Assembly (NCBI GenBank): GCA_964605095.1
Contig: CAZSBS010000127.1
Coordinates: 1-13,648 of the forward strand
Source: JAUWQU01 sp964605095
GTDB taxonomy: Bacteria > Planctomycetota > Phycisphaerae > SM23-33
Reading direction: 5' to 3'
DNA length: 13,648 nt
In this document: positions 1 through 7,503 of the stretch, piece by piece
Numbering within the stretch: position 1 is the first letter of the stretch
How the letters are laid out: every line of letters begins with the position of its first letter
Program-made: the position numbers and the translations under genes
The notes under the pieces: generated by a model
What the model saw: the letters and a program-made list of their open reading frames with translations, nothing else
Told to the model about the DNA's origin: nothing
The model's database searches: none

Positions 1-75
1 CTTATGACTCAGATAATCTCCCATCGAGTTCTGAGGGAGGCGTCCGTAAGGCGTTCTTCTTCTTTTCTTCTTCTA

Positions 76-104
76 CCTCTGCGTTTCTCTGCGACCTCCG
101 CGTG
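76..104. repeat. Short degenerate CTCTGCG-type repeat in the gap below the oxidoreductase gene
   Basis: The 117 bases downstream of the oxidoreductase stop hold no gene I can support. They contain a pyrimidine-rich stretch (about 55-75) and then imperfect repeats of about ten bases: CTCTGCG, CTCTGCG and CTCCGCG in close succession. A related CGCAGAGA/CAGCAGAGA pair occurs near 10568-10584 on the other side of the window. Such CTCTGCG-like intergenic repeats look like dispersed non-coding sequence. Its role is unknown, and it could be chance at this length. Confidence 0.35.
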
Positions 105-117
105 AGTCCCTTCTTCC

Positions 118-1572
118 TTAGATCGTTTCCGGCACCTCGAAGCCCTTGCGGTAGACGTTGCGGTTGATTTTGTTGGCCTCTTCTGCCTGCTCGCCGATGA
201 AGCACTCCTTCGCGCCGTCCCACTGGAGTAGCGGTCCGATGGTGTATTCGGTCTTGTCGGCGGGCAGTTTCACACCGTCCTTTAGAATCTCGTGGAGGTT
301 TTCGAACGCGGCCTGGCCGAGCTTGTTGTCGCCGAAGTCGACCGCCTTGTCCGTGAACGCGACCTTCTTGCCCAACCGGTACGAGATGTTGCCCAGGTGC
401 CCGGGCAGGCAGGAGTGGTGGGCGACTTCGGCGTCGGCGTTGGACATCTCCTGTTTGCCGGCCCTGCAAGCGGCGACGAAGCTGCCGAACGGGCCGCCCG
501 GCGTGACTTTGCCCTTGGGGACGTTGACCTTCTCGCCCTTGTCGCTGCCCTTGGGGTAGTACATGCCTTTGATGATCTTCCCGCCGTCCTCGAAGTAGAA
601 CTCGTTCTCGACCTGGTTCTTGTAGCCCTTGTAGTTGATGTTGCGGACGGTGAAGAACATGTACTGCCCGTCGCCGTAGTCGATGATGTTGAGCATCGAG
701 TTGGGCGTCTCGCCCTGGTCGTCCCAGGCGAACCTCCCGCCGAGCGCCATGGCGGCCTTGGGCTGGCGATTGTCGCCAAGGGCCCAGATTGCCACGTCGA
801 GTTGGTGTGTGCCCTGGTTGTTCAGGTCGCCGTTGCCGGTGCTCCAGAACCAGTGCCAGTTGTAGTGGACGAAGTTCTTGTGGAAACCGTCGTCGGCGAT
901 GTTGGCCGGGCCGCGCCAGATGTTCCAGTCAAGCTCGGGCGGGGCGGGCTCGATGGGCTTTATGCCGATCCCGCTACGGGGTTTGCAGCAGTAGCCGTGG
1001 CTGACGACGAGCTTGCCCCACTTACCGGCACGGATGGCCGCGGTGAGCCCCGCCACGCCGGCATCGCTTCGCTGCTGCGTGCCGTGCTGGACGACCACGC
1101 CGTACTTTTTCCAGGCGTCCACGACCCGCCGGCCCACGAAGTTGTCGTGGCTCAAGGGCTTCTCGACATAAACGTGTTTGCCGGCCTGGCAGCCCCATAT
1201 TGTCATAAGCGAGTGCCAGTGGTTGGGCGTGGCGATGCTTACGGCGTCCAGCGTCTTGTCCTCAAGGGCTTTGCGTATGTCGGCGATGCCCTTTGTCTCG
1301 TACTTGCCGGCGACCTTCTTGGCCAGGCCGGACATCGCCCCCTTGAGCACCTTGCTGTCGGGGTCGGCGAGGTAGGCGATCTCCACGTTCGGCTGGCGGA
1401 CGTATTCCGCGATGTGCGAGCCGCCCCGGCCATGCACGCCGGCCACGGCGATCCGGAACCGCTCGTTGGCCCCGATGATCTTTCCCGACGCCTTCGTGCC
1501 GCCAATCATTACCGCGGCGCCCGCGACAGCCAGTGAACCCTTCAGAAAATCGCGACGATTCAGACGTGCCAT
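118..1572 (-). CDS. Tat-exported Gfo/Idh/MocA family oxidoreductase
   Basis: The 484-residue protein is a probable NAD(P)-dependent sugar or inositol dehydrogenase-type oxidoreductase, exported by the Tat pathway. Residues 5-12 read NRRDFLKG, followed by a short hydrophobic Ala-rich segment to about residue 25, which is a Tat signal. The Rossmann nucleotide-binding loop is at 41-51 (IAVAGVHGRGG). The family motifs TPNHWH (115-120) and EKP (137-139, usual catalytic/cofactor lysine) follow, and GTHQLD at 254-259 carries the usual His/Asp of the C-terminal alpha/beta domain. The start is supported by AGGAGA at 1581-1586, eight bases before the ATG. Length and motif order fit the large exported subfamily common in planctomycetes and other PVC bacteria. 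The substrate cannot be told from sequence. It is last in the minus-strand series, 192 bases after aguB, so it may be transcribed separately. Confidence 0.95.
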   Translation of the reverse strand: MARLNRRDFLKGSLAVAGAAVMIGGTKASGKIIGANERFRIAVAGVHGRGGSHIAEYVRQPNVEIAYLADPDSKVLKGAMSGLAKKVAGKYETKGIADIRKALEDKTLDAVSIATPNHWHSLMTIWGCQAGKHVYVEKPLSHDNFVGRRVVDAWKKYGVVVQHGTQQRSDAGVAGLTAAIRAGKWGKLVVSHGYCCKPRSGIGIKPIEPAPPELDWNIWRGPANIADDGFHKNFVHYNWHWFWSTGNGDLNNQGTHQLDVAIWALGDNRQPKAAMALGGRFAWDDQGETPNSMLNIIDYGDGQYMFFTVRNINYKGYKNQVENEFYFEDGGKIIKGMYYPKGSDKGEKVNVPKGKVTPGGPFGSFVAACRAGKQEMSNADAEVAHHSCLPGHLGNISYRLGKKVAFTDKAVDFGDNKLGQAAFENLHEILKDGVKLPADKTEYTIGPLLQWDGAKECFIGEQAEEANKINRNVYRKGFEVPETI

Positions 1573-1650
1573 GTTCGCATTCTCCTGGCAATGCCGTGAC
1601 CGGCAAACGCCCGTGGTTTGGCGAAAGTAAACAATCGCCCGTAGTTGCCG

Positions 1651-1668
1651 TGCCCGCTGAAGCGAGCA
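1651..1668. repeat. GC-rich hairpin with TGAA loop
   Basis: TGCCCGC (1651-1657) and GCGAGCA (1662-1668) form a seven-position stem with one mismatch around a TGAA loop. It lies between aguB and the oxidoreductase gene. The same design (seven or eight GC-rich pairs, TGAA/TTCA loop) recurs at 2842-2859 and 10624-10643. No T-run follows on either strand, so I do not call it an intrinsic terminator. Confidence 0.5.
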
Positions 1669-1688
1669 TGCCTCAACTGCTATAAAAC

Positions 1689-1776
1689 GGTTCCTGGTTC
1701 CAGGTTCCGCTTTTCGCTCTTTACGGGTTCCCCGTTCCGGTGTTTCTTCTTTCCCGGCTCCCGGCTACTGGCTACC
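1689..1776. repeat. Degenerate heptamer repeats at the 3' end of aguB
   Basis: GGTTCC occurs at 1689, 1696 and 1703, spaced exactly seven bases apart, with another copy at 1726 and a CGTTCC at 1733. A second cluster reads GGCTCCC, GGCTACT, GGCTACC in tandem at 1756-1776. The last units overlap the final codons and stop of aguB (stop 1765-1767). The pattern resembles heptameric short tandem repeats of intergenic DNA. Function is unknown. Confidence 0.55.
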
Positions 1777-2670
1777 ATCCTCAGGCTCATCGCGGTATCG
1801 CTTGAGCAGGCCCTCGTAGGCGTCGACGCGGCGGTCGCGGAGGAATGGCCAGATGCGCCGCACGGAGTCGCTTCGCGAGCCGTCGAGTTCCACGACGAGG
1901 GCATCGTCGCCCTCGGCCGAGGCTTGGGCGAGGATTTCGCCCTGGCAGCCGGCGGCGAAACTGTTGCCCCAGAACCGCGTGCCCGGCGTTGCGCTGGACG
2001 GGTCCGGCTCGTCGCCTGCGCGGTTGACGCTCAGTACCGGCAGGCCGTTGGCGACGGCGTGCGAACGCTGGATCGTCAGCCAGGCGTCGAGCTGCCGCTG
2101 CCGCTCTTGCGGCGTGTCGCGCATGTCCCATCCGATGGCGGTGGGGTAAACAAGCACCTCCGCCCCGGCCAGGGCCATCAGGCGGGCGGCCTCGGGATAC
2201 CACTGGTCCCAGCAGACCAGCACGCCGAGTTTGCCGACGGACGTTGCGATGGGCCGGAAGCCCAGGTCGCCCGGGGTGAAGTAGTGCTTCTCGTAGTAGC
2301 CGGGGTCGTCTGGTATGTGCATCTTTCGGTATCGCCCGGCGATTGTGCCGTCACGTTCCAGCACGACGGCGGTGTTGTGGCACAGGCCCGGCGCGCGGCG
2401 CTCGAAGAGGCAGACCACCAGCACGACGCCCAGTTCGCGGGCGACGGCGCCGAACTGCTCGGTGGACGGCCCCGGTATCGGCTCGGCCTGGTCGAAGCAG
2501 GCGGCATTCTCGGTCTGGCAGAAGTACAGCCCGGCATGCAGCTCCTGGAGCACGACCAGTTCCGCACCACCGCCGGCGGCGCGGCGGATAAGCTCCATCG
2601 ACCGGGCAATGTTGGCCTCGCGGTCGGCAGTGCATGATTGCTGGCAGAGACCCGCTCGGAGTGTTTTCAT
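1765..2670 (-). CDS. aguB: N-carbamoylputrescine amidase (nitrilase superfamily)
   Basis: This 301-residue cytosolic enzyme hydrolyses N-carbamoylputrescine to putrescine, CO2 and ammonia, the last step of the agmatine deiminase route. It is a complete carbon-nitrogen hydrolase: the Glu-Lys-Cys triad is visible as E43 (LQELHAG), K116 (YRKMHIPDD) and C153 (VCWDQWYPEAAR). The HIPDDPGYYEKHYF segment after the lysine and the CWDQWYPEAAR block are typical of the AguB clade. Placement next to agmatine deiminase strengthens the call. No signal peptide is seen. The start ATG has no convincing Shine-Dalgarno sequence, and the 5' leader consists of heptamer repeats from 2687. The last few residues (DGSQ) are encoded inside another repeat cluster, so the extreme C-terminus may be recent. 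The gap to aguA upstream is 179 bases. Confidence 0.95.
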   Translation of the reverse strand: MKTLRAGLCQQSCTADREANIARSMELIRRAAGGGAELVVLQELHAGLYFCQTENAACFDQAEPIPGPSTEQFGAVARELGVVLVVCLFERRAPGLCHNTAVVLERDGTIAGRYRKMHIPDDPGYYEKHYFTPGDLGFRPIATSVGKLGVLVCWDQWYPEAARLMALAGAEVLVYPTAIGWDMRDTPQERQRQLDAWLTIQRSHAVANGLPVLSVNRAGDEPDPSSATPGTRFWGNSFAAGCQGEILAQASAEGDDALVVELDGSRSDSVRRIWPFLRDRRVDAYEGLLKRYRDEPEDGSQ

Positions 2671-2686
2671 TGCTGTGCCCGTGGGT

Positions 2687-2742
2687 AATGACTAATGTTC
2701 AATGCTCAATGTCCAATGTTCAATGCTCGATGTTCGATGCGC
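2687..2742. repeat. Perfect-phase heptamer tandem repeat (8 units, AATGTTC-like)
   Basis: Eight contiguous seven-base units run without a phase slip: AATGACT, AATGTTC, AATGCTC, AATGTCC, AATGTTC, AATGCTC, GATGTTC, GATGCGC. The array starts 16 bases upstream of the aguB start codon and so lies in its leader. Inverted copies occur at 2812-2840. It is too short-period for CRISPR. Confidence 0.85.
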
Positions 2743-2811
2743 CAAAGTGCCTGTCTTGCGTCTGTCCGGCTCGGGCGCCAGCCGCAGGAAGAACCGTTTA
2801 CACACCTCATT

Positions 2812-2840
2812 GAACATTGGGCATTCGAGCATTGAACATT
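2812..2840. repeat. Inverted copies of the heptamer repeat
   Basis: The units GAACATT, GGGCATT, (C)GAGCATT and GAACATT are the reverse complement of the 2687-2742 array. GAGCATTGAACATT (2827-2840) is an exact 14-base complement of both 2694-2707 and 2715-2728. Together the two clusters can fold into a long hairpin enclosing about 70 bases between aguA and aguB. Confidence 0.8.
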
Positions 2841-2841
2841 A

Positions 2842-2859
2842 AGCGTGCTTCAGCACGCT
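2842..2859. repeat. Perfect 7-bp hairpin over the aguA stop codon
   Basis: AGCGTGC (2842-2848) and GCACGCT (2853-2859) pair perfectly around the loop TTCA (TGAA on the coding strand). The aguA TGA stop lies within the loop, and the last codons form one arm. No T-run follows, so a terminator call is not justified; it looks like a repetitive extragenic palindrome that has reached into the gene end. Confidence 0.6.
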
Positions 2860-3884
2860 CCCAGCACGCCGCGCGGCAACTGCATTGTCACGCAGTGCAG
2901 CGATCCGTGCTGCCAGATCAGCGGGGTGCAGTCCACGCCCAGCACCTCGCGTCCGGGCAGGGCCTGGGCTATCGTTTCCATGGCGGCGCGGTCGCCCGGC
3001 TCATCGCCGTACGTGGGAACCAGCACCGCGCCGTTGACGATGAGGAAGTTGGCATATGTGGCTGGGAGGCGCCGCCCCTTTTCGTCATAGTGCGCCTTGG
3101 GCCAGGGCAGCGGCAGCAGGCGGAATCGCTTGCCGTCGGCGGTTCGCAGCGCCTTTAGCTCGGCCTCCATGGCGGACAGGTCCTCGTAGTGCTCGTCGGC
3201 GGGATCGTCGCAGCGGACGTAGACTATCGTGTCATCGGGGCAGATTCTGGCCAGGGTGTCCACGTGCGAGTCGGTGTCGTCGCCGGCGAGGTAGCCGTGA
3301 TCCAGCCACAGCACGCGCCGCACGCCAAGCTCGGACGCAAGAATATGCTCGATGTCCCCGCGTGTCAGGTGCGGGCTGCGGTTGGCCTGGAGCAGGCAGT
3401 GCGAGGTCGTCAGCAGCGTGCCCCGGCCGTCGCTGTCGATCCCGCCGCCCTCGAGCACGAGCCCGACCGTCCGGAGGGGAGTCTTGCCCAGTGCCCCGGC
3501 CGCGTGAAGCCGGCGCGTGACGAGGTTGTCGTCGAAGGCGGCGAACTTCATGCCCCAGCCGTTGAAGGTGAAGTCCATCAGAAGCGGCTTGCCCGCGTCC
3601 AGCACGGTAATGGGTCCGAAGTCGCGAGTCCACGTGTCGTTGAGGTCCACCTGCCAGATGTGTACGCGCTCGTCCGGGACGCCCGCCGCGGCCAGGCGGT
3701 CCGCCACCGCTCGTGGGCTGCGTGCGGCCACAATAACGTTCTCGAACCGCGTGATGGCGCGGACGATTTGGGTGTAGGTTCCCTGGACCTCGTCGAGGAT
3801 CGGCGCCCAGTCCGTTTCCTCATCCGGCCAGGCCAGCAGAATCGCATCCTGCTCTTCCCATTCCGCGGGCAAGCGTCGCTGCAT
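2850..3884 (-). CDS. aguA: Agmatine deiminase
   Basis: The 344-residue cytosolic enzyme deiminates agmatine to N-carbamoylputrescine and ammonia. The guanidino-modifying fold is complete: the WEEQDAILLAWP opening (9-20), DTWTRDFGP (83-91), LEGGGIDSDG (144-153), DDTDSHVD with H207, and the C-terminal WQHGSLHC with the nucleophile Cys at 331. Length fits the bacterial family. The start is four bases after the stop of the isomerase gene (TAG at 3889-3891), with AGGG placed seven bases before the ATG, so the two genes are probably translated from one message. AguB follows downstream and performs the next reaction. The stop codon sits in the loop of a hairpin at 2842-2859. Peptidyl-arginine deiminase of the Porphyromonas type is related, but the length, lack of signal peptide and aguB neighbour favour AguA. 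Confidence 0.96.
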   Translation of the reverse strand: MQRRLPAEWEEQDAILLAWPDEETDWAPILDEVQGTYTQIVRAITRFENVIVAARSPRAVADRLAAAGVPDERVHIWQVDLNDTWTRDFGPITVLDAGKPLLMDFTFNGWGMKFAAFDDNLVTRRLHAAGALGKTPLRTVGLVLEGGGIDSDGRGTLLTTSHCLLQANRSPHLTRGDIEHILASELGVRRVLWLDHGYLAGDDTDSHVDTLARICPDDTIVYVRCDDPADEHYEDLSAMEAELKALRTADGKRFRLLPLPWPKAHYDEKGRRLPATYANFLIVNGAVLVPTYGDEPGDRAAMETIAQALPGREVLGVDCTPLIWQHGSLHCVTMQLPRGVLGAC

Positions 3885-3888
3885 GTCT

Positions 3889-4743
3889 CTACCCTAGCGC
3901 CTTGCGGATTATCTGGACGTTTTTGGTGGCGTCAGCTTCGGGGTTCTTGGTCGGGCAGTCGGTCTCCAGCACGATCCAGCCCTTGTACTCGATGGCCTTG
4001 ATGGCCTCGGCGACGGCGGGCAGCTTGATCTTGCCCTCGCCAATGTAGGTCGCGCCATCCTTGAAGTGGAACATGGAGATCCGGCCCTTGAGTTGGCGGA
4101 TCTCGGCTGGGACATCGTAGCCGTTGTCGTTCGAGTTGCCGATGTCGTAGTAGCAGCCCACCGCGTCGGAGCCGATGCGGTCGAGGATCTCCAGGTTCTG
4201 CCTGGCCGAGCACGTGTTCTCCAGCCCGAGCACGACGCCGGCAGCCTTGGCCCTGGGCGCCGCTTCCTTCATTCGGGACACGACGTTGTCGACGTCGGCC
4301 TTCTTGAGTTCCTTGTCTTTCAGCAGGTCGCCCCGCCAGAAGAACGGCACGAGGATGCCCGCGGCCCCGAGCTGGCCGGCAGCGTCGATGGTCTGCTCCA
4401 GCCACTGGGGGGCCTTGGGGTCCGTCGCCAGCGGGTTGCCGTTCAGCAGGTCCATCGACAGGCTGCTGACCACAAGCCCCGCGGCCTTGACATCGTCCTG
4501 ATATTTCTTGATCCTCTCGGGGCTGGTGATCTCCAGCTTGTCCGCCGGTTTTCCCGCGCCGAGTTCCACGCCATCGAGGCCGGCCTTCTTGGCGCTGTCG
4601 AGCTTGTTGCCGTAGCAATCGGTCCGGCTGCCGATGCGGTAGTTCAGCCCGCCGCCCTCGCCCGCCAGCAGATCGCGCATCAGCACCGACCCGGCCAACC
4701 CGGCCGCGGTGGCGGCAAGGAACCTCCGTCGCGTGAACATCAT
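3889..4743 (-). CDS. Tat-exported sugar phosphate isomerase/epimerase-like TIM-barrel protein
   Basis: The protein has 284 residues from the ATG at 4743. It starts MMFTRRRFLAATAAGLAG, a Tat signal (RRRFLAA at 5-11), so it likely acts outside the cytoplasm. The rest is an AP endonuclease 2/xylose isomerase-like TIM barrel. Candidate metal and substrate residues are E175 (LGLENT), D200 (CYYDIGN), H226 (MFHFKDG) and E260 (IVLETDC), in the order expected of the family. A reading frame extends to 4761, but AAAGGAG at 4751-4757 sits seven bases upstream of the 4743 ATG, so that start or the next codon is preferred. The substrate is unknown. The gene is tightly coupled to aguA (four-base gap), while the upstream gap contains a MITE. 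Confidence 0.92.
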   Translation of the reverse strand: MMFTRRRFLAATAAGLAGSVLMRDLLAGEGGGLNYRIGSRTDCYGNKLDSAKKAGLDGVELGAGKPADKLEITSPERIKKYQDDVKAAGLVVSSLSMDLLNGNPLATDPKAPQWLEQTIDAAGQLGAAGILVPFFWRGDLLKDKELKKADVDNVVSRMKEAAPRAKAAGVVLGLENTCSARQNLEILDRIGSDAVGCYYDIGNSNDNGYDVPAEIRQLKGRISMFHFKDGATYIGEGKIKLPAVAEAIKAIEYKGWIVLETDCPTKNPEADATKNVQIIRKALG

Positions 4744-4823
4744 ATTACTTCTCCTTTGCAAGGCGTCCGGTGAAGGCTTTTGGTTTGTAACACATACGTC
4801 ACGTGCAATGACACCATCCAGCT

Positions 4824-4849
4824 TACCCGCTGGGTCCCCCGGACGGGTA
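4824..4849. repeat. Six-pair inverted repeat in the isomerase leader
   Basis: TACCCG (4824-4829) and CGGGTA (4844-4849) flank a GC-rich 14-base loop, about 80 bases before the isomerase start. It could be a leader structure or another intergenic palindrome. Nothing shows a regulatory role. The rest of 4762-4860 holds no gene I can see. Confidence 0.35.
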
Positions 4850-4868
4850 GCCCATTTTCATCTATCCG

Positions 4869-5022
4869 GTAATGCCTCAGTTACGGGGGGGTCGTAGTGT
4901 CCCGGCGCGCCGGGATTCTTCAAGTCCAACGGACCCCTTTGGGGAAACCCCTCATGGGGTCACTACAAACGGGCATGCTCGATATTTACGGTTCTCTCTC
5001 CCCCCCGTAACCGAGGCATTAC
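4869..5022. mobile_element. 154-bp MITE with 23-bp inverted ends and 8-bp target duplication (IS66-like)
   Basis: The ends are inverted repeats of 23 bases: 4869-4891 (GTAATGCCTCAGTTAC plus seven G) and 5000-5022 (seven C plus GTAACCGAGGCATTAC), with a single mismatch. The element is flanked by the direct repeat TCTATCCG at 4861-4868 and 5023-5030, which has the form of a target site duplication. The inside has no ORF but is highly palindromic: TCCCGGCG/CGCCGGGA (4900-4915), GTAGTG/CACTAC (4894-4899 with 4961-4966), CCCC-TTT-GGGG (4934-4944) and CCCC-TCAT-GGGG (4948-4959). Ends starting GTAA and 8-bp duplications are traits of the IS66 family, so a non-autonomous IS66 derivative is a reasonable inference. 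It sits between the GH2 and isomerase genes. Confidence 0.85.
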
Positions 5023-5095
5023 TCTATCCGGGCCGAGACAAGGACTATTGAACGCGGGGGGATACTACGCGCTGATGGAGTTCCAAGCGAAGATT

Positions 5096-7357
5096 TCATC
5101 GCAAAGGTCTTGGCGCGGGCTGTTTCGTCGGCACCACCTCGACCAGGCCGACGTCGATGAACTGCCCGCCGTTGGTCTGCTTGCAGTGGACGGCCAGGGT
5201 GTTCTTGCCCGCCTTCAGCGAGGCCAGGGCCTTGGGGCTGATGGCGACCTCGTAGTATTCGCTGACGAAGCCGGCCTCCCTGGCGGCGCGAATTCCGTTG
5301 ATGTAGACCTCGGCATCCTCGTCGTGGTGCATGCGAAGCTGGAGGTCGGCGGGCAACTTGGCCGGCATAACGAATGTGCGGCGCAGCCAGATGGCCGGTG
5401 TGTCCCACTTGGTTCCGACAGCGGCGCCGGGCGTGCCGTCGGTGCCGAACCCGCCCTTGCTGGCCTTCCATGCCGAGTCGTCGAAGTCAGGCTTGGACCA
5501 GTCGTCGGCGGGCTTTTCGGTGGTGTACTTCCACTCGACCGGCGTCCGCTCGCTGGTGGCCACGACGGGCTTTATTTGCGGCAGCGGGGGGAAGTCGCCG
5601 CGGTTTGCGGCCGCCATCTGCTCCGGGTTGGCCTTGATGACCTCGCGGTCGTACGTCATTATGCCATTGACCTCGCCCTCGCAGTCGGTGGTCTGCGTGT
5701 AAACGGCGGCCGAGAGGCCCGGGTTATCCTTGAGCTTGTAGACGCCCCGCAGCAGATTGACGTACTTGACCGTGAGCTGGTCGCGGTCGGCCATGTTGGC
5801 ATAGCCCCAGTTCTTGCCCTGCCAGAGATGGCCCGGCAGAGGCAGGCCGAGGCCCCCGAACTCGCCGAGCACGGCGGCGCGGTCTTCTTCGGGCTTGGGG
5901 CTGGCCGGGCCGGGATAGCTGTGCATGTCGATCACGTCGCCGCACTTGTGGTCCGACCAGCCGCTGGCGTTGTTGACCAGCCGCGACGGGTCGAGCTTGC
6001 GGACGAGGTCCACAAGGGCCTTCGTGTCGGCGGCATCGCCCTGGCCCCAGCCCTCGTTTATGACCACCCACATGATGATCGACGGGTGGTTGCCCATGCC
6101 CTGGACAAGCCGCGTCAGCTCCTGCCGGAACTGCGGGCGGTCCTTTGTGGTGTCGCCGGCGGGCATGTCCTGCCAGACCAGCAGCCCCAGCTTGTCGGCC
6201 CAGTAGTACCACCGGTCGCACTCAACCTTCACGTGCTTGCGAGCCATGTTGAAGCCGAGCTTCCTCGTGGCCTCGATGTCGTATCGAAGGGCCTCGTCGG
6301 TGGGGGCAGTGTATATCCCATCCGGCCAGAATCCCTGGTCAAGCGGGCCGATCTGGAAGATGAACTTATTGTTGAGCATCAGGCGGGTGATGCCTTTTTC
6401 ATCCTTGCCCAGCGAGGTCTTCCGCATGCCGAAGTAGCTCGTGACGGCGTCGGTCTGCTTGCCTTTGGCGGCCAGCGTTACCTGGAGGTCGTAGAGGTGC
6501 GGCGAGTCCGGCGACCATAGCTTGACCCTTGGGATCGCCAGCTTGATTGTCTTGCCGGCCTTGCCGCTGGCGGAGACGACTTGCTTGCCGGCGTCGAGGG
6601 CCTTGAGCGTAACGTCGGCCGGGCCGCCTTTGCCGCGGGCGTCCACGGTGACGTACAGGCATCCGGCGTCGATGTCCGGCACGAGCGAGAGCGACTCGAT
6701 GCTTTGCTCAGCCACCGGCTCCAGCCAGACCGTCTGCCATATGCCGGTGGTGGGGGTGTACATGATTCCGCCGGGGTTCAGCACCTGCTTGCCGTGCGGC
6801 TGGGGGCCTTTGTCGGTGGGGTCGAAGACGCCGACGACCAGTTCGTTATCGCCGTCTTTCAGCGCGTCGGTGACGTCGTAGCTGAAGGCGTCGTAGCCGC
6901 CGCGGTGCGTGCCGAGGGCCTTGCCGTTGACCTGCACGGCCGCCTCCCAGTCCACCGCGCCGAAGTTCAGCCGCACGCGCCGGCCCTTCCATTCGGCGGG
7001 CACCTTGAACGTGCGACGATACCACAGCCGCTCGAAGTGCTTGCCCACGCCGCTCAGGGCCGACTCGACCGGGAACGGCACGAGGATCTCGCCGTCGAGC
7101 GCCTTGCCGACGGGGGCCGGCTCATTGGCCTTGGCCTCGGCGTACTGCCACAGGCCGTTGAGGTTCATCCAGTCCTTGCGGACCATCTGCGGGCGGGGAT
7201 ACTCGGGATGGGCGTTCCGGGGCGAGACATCCTTCGCCCAGCGGGTGACGATGTGGCTCTCGACGCACTTCCACTCGGCCCTTGCAACCGCCGAGGCCGC
7301 CAGGACCGTCACAAACGCCGCCAACACGACAATCGTCATCCGATGCGTTCGATACAT
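5096..7357 (-). CDS. Secreted glycoside hydrolase family 2 beta-glycosidase with C-terminal jelly-roll-like domain
   Basis: The 753-residue enzyme is a retaining beta-glycosidase of the GH2 clan (beta-galactosidase/glucuronidase/mannosidase type). Residues 7-27 form a Sec signal peptide. A sugar-binding jelly roll follows (about 55-215, with LNGLW and WYRRTFKVP), then an immunoglobulin-like domain (about 215-315) and the catalytic TIM barrel. The acid/base is E435 in NHPSIIMWVVINEG and the nucleophile is probably E499 in AVLGEFGG. The tail (about 600-742) is an additional beta domain with WSKPDFDDSAW and MHHDEDAEVYINGI, likely carbohydrate binding. AAGGAGA at 7365-7371, seven bases before the ATG, favours the first Met over Met7. 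The exact sugar is unknown; the nearby GH127 gene suggests arabinose- or galactose-containing glycans. Confidence 0.94.
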   Translation of the reverse strand: MYRTHRMTIVVLAAFVTVLAASAVARAEWKCVESHIVTRWAKDVSPRNAHPEYPRPQMVRKDWMNLNGLWQYAEAKANEPAPVGKALDGEILVPFPVESALSGVGKHFERLWYRRTFKVPAEWKGRRVRLNFGAVDWEAAVQVNGKALGTHRGGYDAFSYDVTDALKDGDNELVVGVFDPTDKGPQPHGKQVLNPGGIMYTPTTGIWQTVWLEPVAEQSIESLSLVPDIDAGCLYVTVDARGKGGPADVTLKALDAGKQVVSASGKAGKTIKLAIPRVKLWSPDSPHLYDLQVTLAAKGKQTDAVTSYFGMRKTSLGKDEKGITRLMLNNKFIFQIGPLDQGFWPDGIYTAPTDEALRYDIEATRKLGFNMARKHVKVECDRWYYWADKLGLLVWQDMPAGDTTKDRPQFRQELTRLVQGMGNHPSIIMWVVINEGWGQGDAADTKALVDLVRKLDPSRLVNNASGWSDHKCGDVIDMHSYPGPASPKPEEDRAAVLGEFGGLGLPLPGHLWQGKNWGYANMADRDQLTVKYVNLLRGVYKLKDNPGLSAAVYTQTTDCEGEVNGIMTYDREVIKANPEQMAAANRGDFPPLPQIKPVVATSERTPVEWKYTTEKPADDWSKPDFDDSAWKASKGGFGTDGTPGAAVGTKWDTPAIWLRRTFVMPAKLPADLQLRMHHDEDAEVYINGIRAAREAGFVSEYYEVAISPKALASLKAGKNTLAVHCKQTNGGQFIDVGLVEVVPTKQPAPRPLR

Positions 7358-7410
7358 GAGCAGTTCTCCTTATATATTGCTTGTTGATGGCTCAAACTGC
7401 CAATTTAGAA

Positions 7411-7482
7411 AGCCCCGAAGGGGCGACAGAACAAACATACTGGTTAGCCACTAGTGTTTTCCTCTGTCGCCCCTTTGGGGCT
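7411..7482. repeat. 20-bp inverted repeat pair with embedded palindromes
   Basis: The arm at 7411-7430 (AGCCCCGAAGGGGC then GACAGA) and the arm at 7463-7482 are reverse complements at 19 of 20 positions, separated by 32 bases. Each arm is itself a palindrome (GCCCC/GGGGC). This lies in the 216-base gap between GH127 and GH2; apart from these repeats and the two hairpins that follow, the gap holds no gene. AGCCCC...GGGGCGACAGA-like sequences are of the type dispersed in planctomycete intergenic DNA, which is recollection rather than a search. Confidence 0.75.
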
Positions 7483-7503
7483 CTTGGTCTAAGCACCTTG
7501 TTT

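Noticed and set aside
292..1536. Plus-strand 414-codon open frame
   Set aside because: Antisense to the Gfo/Idh/MocA gene; Val/Ala/Gly/Asp-rich shadow without motifs.
2687..2840. CRISPR array
   Set aside because: Repeats are seven bases long and contiguous, without spacers, and no cas gene is present.
5048..6520. Plus-strand 490-codon open frame
   Set aside because: Antisense to the GH2 gene, which has all catalytic motifs; no recognisable domain on the plus strand.
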